Below are positions 10,949-19,463 of a stretch of 64,000 bases of DNA, one piece after another. The notes beneath the pieces are model-generated. The model made no database searches, was not told the DNA's origin, and saw only the letters and a list, made by a program, of their open reading frames with translations. The stretch is from Anthoceros angustus (taxonomy: Eukaryota; Streptophyta; Anthocerotopsida; Anthocerotales; Anthocerotaceae): the NCBI GenBank assembly GCA_010909165.1, contig MU008160.1:1302001-1366000 (forward strand), written 5' to 3'. The position numbers and the translations under genes were made by a program. Numbering within the stretch: position 1 is the stretch's first letter; every line of letters starts with the position of its first letter.

Positions 10949-10956
10949 GAAACGGC

Positions 10957-11516
10957 CGCGCGCGATCGCAGGTTTGCTGTGCTCTGCCCTAGGCATGCTC
11001 TTCTCCTTTCTTGCTTGCGCAGAGATTAATCCCGGTCGGTGTGTGTCCCCTGGGCCGTAGATGTACAGTAGCTTGCGTGCAGCAGCAATTGATGTGTGTT
11101 GTGCGGTACCGGTGTGGTGTACAGGAGATCTGCATGCTGTATCTCGCGGATCTCGCAACCTAATTCCTTGCAGCGCCAGCACGACGCTAGCTAGGCCTGT
11201 CTTCATCTCCGATCGCGAGGCACGACCAGGATTCAGCTGGCGCAACCAACGCTCAAGCTGCAGGTTAGGTCCATCCCTCCACGCCTGGCAGTTCGTTGTC
11301 TTGCTGTTTGTTACTTCGAAACTTAGGCGTAATCGTGGTAGAACGAACTCAATTGAACCAGCAGCAACTCGGCATGCGCAGGATTTCGCAACCTTAGGCC
11401 ACGGGCCAGCAGCAGGGCTGTGAGCCCGTAGCCCTAGGCCACTCTTCCAGGATCTCGAGGCTTGGATTGTGCAACTTCGGACTCTTGCCAGTATTCTGCA
11501 GGTTGTCTAAAGTTTA
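10957..11516 (+). promoter_or_regulatory. 5' leader/promoter region of AP2-like gene B
   Basis: Similar over most of its length to the region before copy A, but without A's internal duplication. The copia element inserted at its upstream edge, so native promoter elements further up are separated by 4.6 kb. The LTR's TATA region at about 10880 could act as an alternative promoter; this is inference. Confidence 0.45.
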
Positions 11517-12782
11517 ATGGCTAGCGGCCAAGTGAACGTTGCTAGAACTGCTCGCCAGGTTGTTCCCGAAGTCAGGATCCCCAAGCGATGGGTGGATGAG
11601 TGGTTGGAATTCTTCATCCGAAAGGACTATTTTCTTACTATCACATCCTCACATGCTAGCACACAGGAGGGCAGCACAGACACCAGTAGTACTACTCCAC
11701 AGTTACCTTGGCGATTCGTCAAACTCGATGATTTCCAGAAGTCATATTTCTTTACGGTGGAGGACGTAGTGGACGCTATCATGAAGCTCAAGAGAGAGAG
11801 AGGTTCGCCAGCCCCACCAACAATGGAGGATTTGCAAAGGGCGGTGAGACATTTCGAGGCGAACAAGACGCGGATGCTGGAGCGAAATTTGGAGGCGAAC
11901 GCGACGCGGAAGCAGGTGACGAATGCGCGGAATTCCAAGAGAGTGCGAATTAGTAATGAGGGCTGCAGCGCTGAGGGCCACGAAGGGGCTGATCACCAGG
12001 AAGAGGCTGATGACCAAGACGTCGCGGATGCCAGGGAGAACTATCACGGACTGCAATGGCATGTTGGGAACCAGAAACACGAAGTGCAGATCTCGGCGCC
12101 TTGGGACTGGTGCACTCCTACAACGACGTCCAGGCCTTGGCAGAAGTATCTTGGGAGTTTTACAACTCCAACAATGGCAGCGGTGTTCTGGGACCTGGTG
12201 CATCTCAAGCTTTACATATCTGGGTTCAGGTTGCCCGAACGAGCTCGAGTGCAGCTGAATTTTACAGAGCCTCACATGCTACAGGAGTATTTGGAGCGCC
12301 TGCAACGGCCAGAATGGGTGGCTCTTACGGAGTGGCGAGAAGTTATCCAGTACGTGAAGAGGGAAGCGCAACCTGGACGCAGCATCGTACCCCGTCATCT
12401 ATGCGGGGACCTGCCACACGGTGTGTACATCAGAGGAAGGTGCAGAACCACAGCTGAACTACCCGATCCACAGTCCCCATCCACTAAGTATGAGGCTCAT
12501 GTGTTCGACATCAATTCGGGCGACTCAGGCAGATACCAAGCGATTCCGAACAGGGAAATGCCATCGACGACTATGCCGAAGATCCGGAGGTTCAAATGGG
12601 ATACAGCAGAGGAAGCTGGAAGAGTTTACGATCGGGAAGTAATCAGGATGGGACTCTATTACGACAAGGAGCTGAACCATCCGTTGACAGACTACTTGCC
12701 GGAGCTTCAGGCGTCACTAACATTTCAGCGGGAGCTAACCGTTTTGTATGGATATTTGACGTACCAGGCCGAGGCATTGTGA
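11517..12782 (+). CDS. Divergent double AP2-domain-like protein (copy B)
   Basis: Single-exon ORF of 421 residues, paralogous to copy A throughout: the DEWLEFFIRKDY block, STDTSSTTPQLPWRF, PAPPTMEDLQRAVR, then a first AP2-like region near residues 175-240 (YHGLQWH ... YLGSFTTPTMAAV) and a second near 323-400 (KYEAHVFD ... FKWDTAEEAGRVYD ... HPLTDYLPEL). It lacks the heptapeptide array of A. The middle (residues about 105-140) is basic and coiled-coil-like. The C-terminal half is almost identical to A, for example the CGDLPHGVYIRGRC stretch, so the two copies are fairly recent or conversion keeps them alike. About 100 bp after the stop also resemble the region after A. Function as in A: a possible but unproven nuclear DNA-binding role. 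Confidence 0.6.
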   Translation: MASGQVNVARTARQVVPEVRIPKRWVDEWLEFFIRKDYFLTITSSHASTQEGSTDTSSTTPQLPWRFVKLDDFQKSYFFTVEDVVDAIMKLKRERGSPAPPTMEDLQRAVRHFEANKTRMLERNLEANATRKQVTNARNSKRVRISNEGCSAEGHEGADHQEEADDQDVADARENYHGLQWHVGNQKHEVQISAPWDWCTPTTTSRPWQKYLGSFTTPTMAAVFWDLVHLKLYISGFRLPERARVQLNFTEPHMLQEYLERLQRPEWVALTEWREVIQYVKREAQPGRSIVPRHLCGDLPHGVYIRGRCRTTAELPDPQSPSTKYEAHVFDINSGDSGRYQAIPNREMPSTTMPKIRRFKWDTAEEAGRVYDREVIRMGLYYDKELNHPLTDYLPELQASLTFQRELTVLYGYLTYQAEAL

Positions 12783-13059
12783 GATGAAGAGGGCCTCGTG
12801 AGATTGATGAAGATCCTCATGTGTATGTTTCGGTTCTCAAACTCCCGGTCGCAGAGCTTAGGTTGAGGCTCAGGAGTCAGGTGATCGGGTGGTTCTAATT
12901 TTGAATTCAAGTGATTTTATTGTAAACACTTATCGCAGCCAAGTAGTTATAAGCAGTAAGATCGCTCTCCGGAGTTGAAGTGCCCGTGCTTACTGTGTCC
13001 ACTTGTATCATTAAGCTCCCGCATTGGTGCCTTGATGTCTCCTGCAACGTTCAACCGTC

Positions 13060-13640
13060 ATGCCATTGCACTCCGTAATATCTTTCCCATACATCCGCAA
13101 CTCTGTCATCAGCCTTCCTGGCCATCAGCCCCTTCCTGGCCCGCGGAGCTGCAGTCCTGATTTCAAGTTCGCACTCTTTTTTTCCGCGACTTCTTGTCCG
13201 CCTCAGTCGAGCTCGCCCTCCAAAATTACTCCATGGTGGGTGGGCCTGGCGGACTGGTCTGCTTCTCTGGATCCTCATGTTCAGCAACTCGATTTCCTCC
13301 ACCAACGACAAATAGGAAGTCCGTTCCAAAGGTCGATCGGCTTTCAAGAACCGCCAAGCTAACGGTGGAGTACTCCTGGTGTCTGTGCTGCCCTCCTGTG
13401 TCCTTGCATACTCTTGAGGTACTTGAAGATGATAGTCGTTCCGGATGAGCAGCTCCATCCACTCGTCCACCCATAGCCAGGGGACTTGGGGAAAAACCTC
13501 AGCATCGACCGTTAGACGACCTGTAGAATACTGGAAGCAAGGGACGTTGCATAATCTAAGCCTCGAGATATCCTGGAAGAGGGGCCTAGGGCTGGGCTCT
13601 CATCGTTGCTGCTGGCCCGTGAGCGGGCTAGGGTTGTGAT
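13060..13640 (-). pseudogene. 5' half of a third AP2-like gene (C), inverted
   Basis: On the minus strand this has the family leader (gggccagcagcaa..., ctcttccaggatat, ctacaggtcgtctaa), then a frame reading VPWLWVDEWMELLIRNDYH ... STDTRSTPPLAWRF, ending at YYGVQWH. The start codon and the first dozen residues of copy A are deleted, so no in-frame ATG remains. Similarity stops abruptly at about 13060. The missing 3' half lies on the other strand at 14300-14897 (D) and begins almost exactly where C ends, so C and D look like one gene split by an inversion. Confidence 0.7.
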
Positions 13641-14299
13641 GAACATATGGGGTCGGTATGGCAGGGTAAGATGTCGGTTGCCGGCCTGACCCCTGACATC
13701 GCCGTGTCCGTCGTGAGAAGTTGTTTACAAGTTGCTCGTTCAAGGTCCGGCGGCCGTAGGGGCGTCAGTGAGAGTGACAGTACAGCAGAGGCCCTCTTCA
13801 GTCCTATTGCAATCAAGCCATGACCATCTTGCTCATAATTTTTTGGAACACTCTCTCGCATGAGGGTGTGGGTGTGAGTAAGCGTGGCCTTGCTGGTAAG
13901 CGTGGCCAGCTGTTTGCAGCTCCTTGCCTGGAAGAGCACCACCGCAAAGTCAGGGATTGATGGCAGAGGAGCTTGAAAGGGTTGAAGACATTGAGAGGTA
14001 GACCACCTGGAACGCGCCTGACAGTCTCTTGTTGGATACATCGAAAGTGCAGGTCAAGTTTGGCACCCACAAGCGAAGGACAGCTGGTATCTTATACAAC
14101 GAAGCACAACCATACCGTTCATCGTTTTGCATTGCCCTGGAGAGACGAATGCCTACCTGCCCTGCCAGCCGATGTATTGTGGGAATACCCTAAGTGCTAT
14201 CATGGCAAAATGTTCCACCTAATCAAAAATATCCTTTTACCAAGTCCATCGAATGTTTACACACCGAGCACACATTCATGTGATCCTGGAACAATTTCA
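13641..14299. other. Spacer between the split AP2-like halves
   Basis: No supported gene. A minus-strand ORF near 13950-14132 has a phrase (FDVSNKRLSGAF) faintly like a DCD domain, but not enough to call. If C and D are one inverted gene, this stretch is the inverted upstream DNA. Confidence 0.4.
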
Positions 14300-14897
14300 A
14301 AGCAGCTGTATGTTGGTAGTTTTGATACGCCATTCATGGCAGCCATCTTTTGGGACCTACTTCAGATCAAGCTCTTCACATCTCTGGATTCAGGTTGCCC
14401 GCACGAACTCAAGTGAAGCTGAATTTTACACAGCCTCACATGTTGCAGGAGTATTTGCTGCGCCTGCAACGCCCAGAGTGGGTGGCTCTCACGGATTGTG
14501 AAGAGGGAAGTGCGACCTAGACGCTGCATCGTACCCCGTCATTTATGCAGAGACCTGCCACACGCTGTGTACATCAGAGGAAGGTGCACAACCAGGGCCG
14601 ATACACCCGAGCGAGAGTCCCGACGCATCAAGTATGAGGCTCGTGTTCGATATCCATTCGGGCAGATTAGGCAGATACCAATTGATTCCGAACAGGAAAA
14701 TGCCCTTCACGACTAGGCCGAAGATCAGGAGGTTCCAATGGGATATAGCAAAGGAAGCTGGAAGAGCTTACGATCGGGAAGTAGTCAGGTTGGGACTTTA
14801 TGACACCAAGGAGCTGAACCATCCGTTGACAGACTACTTGCCTGAGCTTCAGGCGTCACGAAGATTTCTGCGACCGCTGGACATTCTATATGCGTAG
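14300..14897 (+). pseudogene. 3' half of the third AP2-like gene (D)
   Basis: It starts with LYVGSFDTPFMAA (first AP2-like region), continues through HMLQEYLLRLQRPEWVALTD, and after small deletions and frameshifts through DLPHAVYIRGRC, and FQWDIAKEAGRAYD ... HPLTDYLPEL, ending at a TAG just before the family C-terminus. There are at least two frame changes (near 14420-14500 and 14640-14700). It is not translatable as one protein. Confidence 0.75.
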
Positions 14898-16117
14898 GCC
14901 CACTCATTCGCCATGCGCACATGCGCACATATGAACTCTGCCCTTTCGAGGCTCATTGGCCATGAGCACATATGGGACATTGCCCTCCATGCATAGCATG
15001 CTTGTAGCCTAGTTCCCTGAAGTCCGCTGAAATTCTGGGTGCAACCGCCACGAAGTGAAAGATCAGGATGCCTCAACACTGTTGTGATACTTCTAAGTCT
15101 ACACTTAAGGAGTATACACATGTCTACACATGCATAAACATGCGAGGTTAGTACACTGGCAGCTGGTTCACACATACGTCTTTCATGTCATCACCTGATC
15201 TGGCGCCAAAAACAGCTATGGCAAATGTGGAAGGGTGGAAGACAGGAATGGTCATGCAGATGCACGTCAATAGCATCAACAAGGAGGCGCATGCATCCTA
15301 TGGTCAGCACAACATGAACTAGTCAGTACGATTCGTAACAAGGAAGTCTGCCCAACAGGTTTCTCAAAGCAAAGCAATGACAGCGGTCTATCGTTCTTCA
15401 GTGCTGGACGTTCCTGCACAGAAAGTAATGCTTCAATACAGATGCACGAAGAGAGTGCTGGCTCCAACGCCAGGAGGATGACCTGATGGCTAAGACAGGG
15501 GCATTTGAACACAGGCTCTTGGCCTGTGGCTGTACGACTTGCCGATTTGAGTGTAGAATAGAATACTGTCTTTATAGGATGGCCAAGGCATCCTTACACA
15601 CGTGTACCTAATTGTAACGTGCACTTCTGTGAAAGTCCTCACTTGCCCATAGCAGGCAAAGAGTGTCCTGGATGCCGGAACTCTTATGCTTAGGCATTCA
15701 TGGCTGGCTCGGATTTAAGAACCGCAAAAGAAACCCCTACCCTTAACAATACTCACTCCTCTTAGGATGGAATTATGATTTTAATTTAAACTAATTTGTT
15801 TTTTTCCCCTAACATGTAATATTCCAGTTCAGTCCCATGACGATCGTCCTCCGTGGACTGAGAAACAATCCTTCTTCCTCTTCTGCTGTGCAGTCTAGGA
15901 GTCTAGGAGACACACAACGCAAGGTAGAATAGGCAGACTCTAACATGGCATCGCACACCAGTGTTGTTGGACGAAGGAGAAGCTGTTTGCATACGCAAGC
16001 AGTGGCAGAGTGCGCACAAGGTGTGACTCGATGCTGCGCGAGGCCATATAGCTGTGCCACTCGTTACTTGTGCATGTTCTCGTTGGATACCAAAGCTTTG
16101 CAGTGTCGTTGAAGTGG
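14898..16117. other. Intergenic DNA, no gene seen
   Basis: Several short ORFs on both strands (the longest about 108 codons, 14849-15175 minus) show no recognisable motif. No RNA gene or repeat array recognised. Confidence 0.5.
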
Positions 16118-16128
16118 TTTAGGGTTTA
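16118..16128 (+). promoter_or_regulatory. Telo-box-like motif upstream of the oxidoreductase gene
   Basis: tttagggttta lies about 140 bp before the start codon at 16265. Such motifs are common near transcription starts of plant housekeeping and organelle-related genes; binding here is inference. Confidence 0.35.
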
Positions 16129-16264
16129 GAGGAGGAAAGTCCGCAGGACGGAGCGATTGTGCGATGATGCAGCACCGATTGTGAGGATGGAGGAAGAATT
16201 GATGGATTGAGGTTTGCAATTGGGATCTGGAGCAGGCGGCTGAGAAGCGGGCAAGGCGTGCACG

Positions 16265-17457
16265 ATGTGGAGGCAGGGCGTGAAATTGGCAGAGAGGGGG
16301 TGGATCCGGAGGTGCAGAGGAGTGTCCACCTGCCGCGCAGTTGTGCTTCCGAGCTATGGCGGGCCGGAGGTGCTGGAGCTGCAGCACCAGGCCCCGCTGC
16401 GGGATCTGATGCCGGGGGAGGTCCTGGTGCGGGTGCACGCAGCGGCTGTGAATCCGCTGGACCTCCGGATGCGGGAAGGCTATGGCAGGTCTATCTTCGA
16501 GCCGCTCCTGCCGCTGGTGCTCGGGCGGGATGTGAGCGGCGAGGTGGCCGCCACAGGCAGCGGCGTGCGGGAGCTGCGAGTCGGAGACCAGGTGTTCGGC
16601 GCTCTGCATCCCACTGCCGAGCGCGGCACCTACACAGACTACGCCATCCTGCACGAGGAGGAGCTGGTGCTGAAGCCCGCAGGGTTGCCGCATCCGGAGG
16701 CCGCCGCTATCCCGTTCGCCGCTCTCACGGCCTGGCGCGCTCTCCACGGCACGGCCGGGATCGGGCAGGGCCAGCGCGTGCTGGTGCTAGGAGCAGGCGG
16801 CGCCGTGGGGCTTGCGGCTGTGCAGATTGCCGCTGCCGCAGGATGCACTGTGGCGGCCACTTGCGGGCGCAGCAGCATAGCGCGTGTCTTGGATGCTGGA
16901 GCCAGCCAGGCGGTGGATTACGCCGCTCCCGACTTCCGCCAGCAGCTAGCGGCTCCTCCTCTTCCTCCTCCTCCTCCTCCTCCTCCTCCACCTCCTCCAC
17001 CTCCTCCACCTCCTCCTCCTCCTCCTCCTCCGCCTCTTCTTCGCTCCCGCAGAGATTTAACGCAGTTTTGGACACGGTCGGGCGACCCGAGACGGAGGAA
17101 GCAGGCATCCATCTTCTTAGCAAGGGCGGAAGCTACATGACGCTGCAAGGGGAGCTGGTGTCCCTGGTGGACCAGTACGGGCTGGTTGGAGGGGGCGCCG
17201 CGGCCACAGCCAAGCTGCTGCAGAAGCAGATGCAGTACCGGCAGTCCCACCGCGTGGATTATTACTGGACTGTGATGCGCACTGACGGGGAAGCTTTGGA
17301 CGAAATTGCCAGGCTTGCAGAGGCGGGCAAGCTCAAGATTCCCGTTGCCAAAACCATGCCCTTGGAAGATGCTGCCGAGGCGCATCGGCTTCTGCAAGAG
17401 AAGCGAGTGCAAGGCAAGGTGGTGCTGGATGCATCTCGGGGTGCAGGAGAACATTGA
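16265..17457 (+). CDS. Mitochondrial-type NAD(P)H quinone oxidoreductase (RTN4IP1-like), frame broken at a TCC repeat
   Basis: Medium-chain dehydrogenase/reductase without the zinc site, most like the reticulon-4-interacting protein 1 family. Seen: an Arg-rich N-terminus (MWRQGVKLAERGWIRR) resembling a mitochondrial presequence, a GroES-like part (PGEVLVRVHAAAVNPLD, GRDVSGEV), and a Rossmann nucleotide-binding loop VLGAGGAVGLAAVQIA near residues 177-192. The downstream part (RFNAVLDTVGRPE ... KTMPLEDAAEAHRLLQ) is in another frame. The switch falls inside a TCC/CCT microsatellite (16955-17035) read as poly-Pro upstream and poly-Ser downstream. Either the repeat length is wrong by one base or this allele is broken. 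Expected length is about 395 residues. No splice donor that would remove the repeat was found, although gctcccgcag after it looks like an acceptor. Confidence 0.8.
16955..17045 (+). repeat. TCC/CCT trinucleotide microsatellite in a coding region
   Basis: About 25 imperfect trinucleotides on the coding strand. The gene switches reading frame across it. Confidence 0.9.
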
Positions 17458-17713
17458 ACAGTGCTGTACACAAATTCGGTAAAAAGGTAAAAACACTCTT
17501 ATTAGAAGAGACAAGAGACTTAATCTCCGAATTTCCTAAAACTTGAATCTAGACTTGTCCCTTTCTCTGCAGTATCCTGTGTTGTGGTCACAAATACCAC
17601 GGTACAAGAGCATAGTATACATAGCCATCTTCAGGTTGCTTCAGGGGAAGCCGTTGGTTGTGACACTCCTTTGCCGGGTAGCTCTCACCCTGACATCTCA
17701 CCTCGTGTGTCCA

Positions 17714-19276
17714 TTACAACCCTAGCTCTTTCTTCAATTTGGCCATCATGTCCTCAATGTCCGAAAGCTCATCTTCCACTTTGCTCTTTGCTTGCTCCTC
17801 AGCTTGTTTGGCACTCTGTGTCCAGTCGTTCGGGTCGAAGTCATAAGGCTTTGTGGGCCTGAAAGGTTCTTTGTAGTTCCCGTTGGCATCGATGATTTCG
17901 AGCTCTTTCTCGAGAAATTCAACGAATTCCTCCCCTATGTCCTGCACGCATGATTTGCCATGAGGCCATGTAGTCCAAGCATCGAAAAAAGCGGGTTAGA
18001 GCCACGCTCACCGCTAATTCCTCCCATAAACTCTTAGGCCTCCCCTGTGAACTCTTCTTTTGATAGTCAGACTGCAAGTCTCTGAAGAAGTCATCTGCAA
18101 GGGCCAACACCAATCACCGGTAACCATGAGAGAACCGTAAAAGCTGGACTCCCCTGCAGACAGTACCATTGCCTACAAGGTTTACGATACTACCGAGAGA
18201 CGTTTGCAGATCACTGAAAAACTCTCCTGCGTCAACCCAAATCAGCAGGAAATACTCAATTTTGCTCCCCAGCATTCAACTCTCAAATGGAAGGAGGCAG
18301 TTTGAGCTAAAGAAAGAACATGCAAGGGCTCCAACATTCCAAGCCAAAAAACGATCGGTGAAGCTACAACTCCTGGCACTGTACGATACCATTCTCGAAC
18401 AAACATACCCAGCCCATAAAATTCCTCCTCTTGAGGAGGCTTGCGTTGCGATTGGCTGTCCCGCCCCCAGCTGAAGGGTTCCCATGTGGAAGAAGGTTGC
18501 CTGCTTGCATCATACTTCGCACGACTTTGGGTATCCACCAAAGTCTGGTAAGCTTTCTTTATCTCCAGAAACTTCTCCTGAGCATTAGGCTGCAATTGCC
18601 TCACATCGTGGTGTGACTTACTCCCAGCTCAGGAACACAACAGAGATTAGCACAACCGGTTGAGGCACATACAGCCTTATTGACGTCTGGATGGAACTTG
18701 AGGGCCAGTCTCCTGTAAGCCTGCTTGATCTCCTTTTCAGTTGCGGTTGCCGACACACCTAACGTGTCATACAAAGACTCCTTGGCTGCAGCTCTGGTCA
18801 CAAGCCTTCTGAGCGTCCTCTCGGTTGAGCAAAAGGAATCAGGATTCCGAAGCTTGAATGTGCGCCACTACATCACAGACAACCACTACATAAAAAACCA
18901 AGATAATTCAGTACAGGAGATCTCAGTTGACAGGAACCCTCACAATTCACAAGTCCTCATTCGGACATGCCGGAACACAGAGCGACAAGCAAGAAGGACG
19001 CAGACTGACACCTAATCCAAGCAAAAACACAGCTGCTCAGCCGAATTGCAAAAGACACAGCACACTCGGGGCAGGAAACCAGTTCCTCACATCAGCGCTC
19101 ACATTAGGGAGGCTCCCGCTCTGCAGCCGGGATGGAAACGCGTCGTCTCCAAAGCCGCCCAATCTGGCGGCAGCTTCGCGGCAAGTGCAGGGAGCGGAAG
19201 CGGAGAAGTTGCGCGCAGCGGAAGGCGGGAACGCCATGGCCATCGCGGCGAAGCCAGCCGCGGACGCCATCGCCAT
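17714..19276 (-). CDS. Plastid DnaJ (J-domain) protein
   Basis: Five exons by splice motifs and phase: 19103-19276, 18673-18867, 18409-18589, 18012-18094, 17714-17941, giving about 286 residues. Exon 1 is an Ala/Ser/Arg-rich chloroplast-transit-like sequence ([19 protein letters not shown]). The J domain follows at about 90-155 with [19 protein letters not shown] and the essential HPD (about 117-119), continuing in exon 3 with [14 protein letters not shown]. There is no G/F-rich or zinc-finger region, so it is a type III J protein. It ends in an acidic helical tail ([15 protein letters not shown]). Role: J proteins stimulate Hsp70 ATPase, here presumably stromal Hsp70; the client is unknown. 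The gene is divergent from the HCF107-like gene, with 187 bp between start codons. Confidence 0.85.
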
Positions 19277-19463
19277 CTCCCAGCCAGGGCCTGGCTTCTT
19301 GCGCCGACTCAAGGCCCAAGCCACCCACAGGCCTACACCTGCCACAGCCTGCAGCGTCTCGCCGGCTGGCATTTGGGGAATTATAAGGCGGGCGGAGGAC
19401 ATAGCAGGTAATGCAGATATGCGGCGAAGATATTTGGCGACGGTGGCGGGCAGGTAAGCGAGG
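19277..19463. promoter_or_regulatory. Bidirectional promoter between DnaJ and HCF107-like genes
   Basis: Only 187 bp separate the two start codons, so both promoters and 5' UTRs share this stretch. Both products carry plastid-transit-like N-termini, which suggests co-expression. No TATA box is evident; the sequence is GC-rich. Confidence 0.6.

Larger units (their letters stand above)
6357..10953 (+). mobile_element. Complete Ty1/copia LTR retrotransposon with GAAAC target duplication
   Basis: LTRs of 196 bp at 6362-6557 and 10753-10948 start TGTTAG and end TAACA. They are flanked by the perfect 5-bp target-site duplication GAAAC (6357-6361 and 10949-10953). The PBS tggtatcagagc is at 6558-6569 and a purine-rich tract (gagtgggag) at 10744-10752. 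Internal order is gag, zinc knuckle, protease, integrase, reverse transcriptase, RNase H, which is the copia order. The single polyprotein frame is broken by several stops and frameshifts, so this copy is not autonomous. It sits about 570 bp upstream of the AP2-like gene B start, with its 3' LTR against B's leader. Confidence 0.95.

Noticed and set aside
13950-14132. Possible DCD domain on the minus strand
   Set aside because: Only one short phrase is similar; the expected N-terminal and C-terminal DCD motifs are missing.
16064-16747. 227-codon minus-strand ORF, and Gly-rich ORF at 16918-17514
   Set aside because: Both lie antisense to the oxidoreductase; the glycine run is the reverse of the TCC microsatellite.
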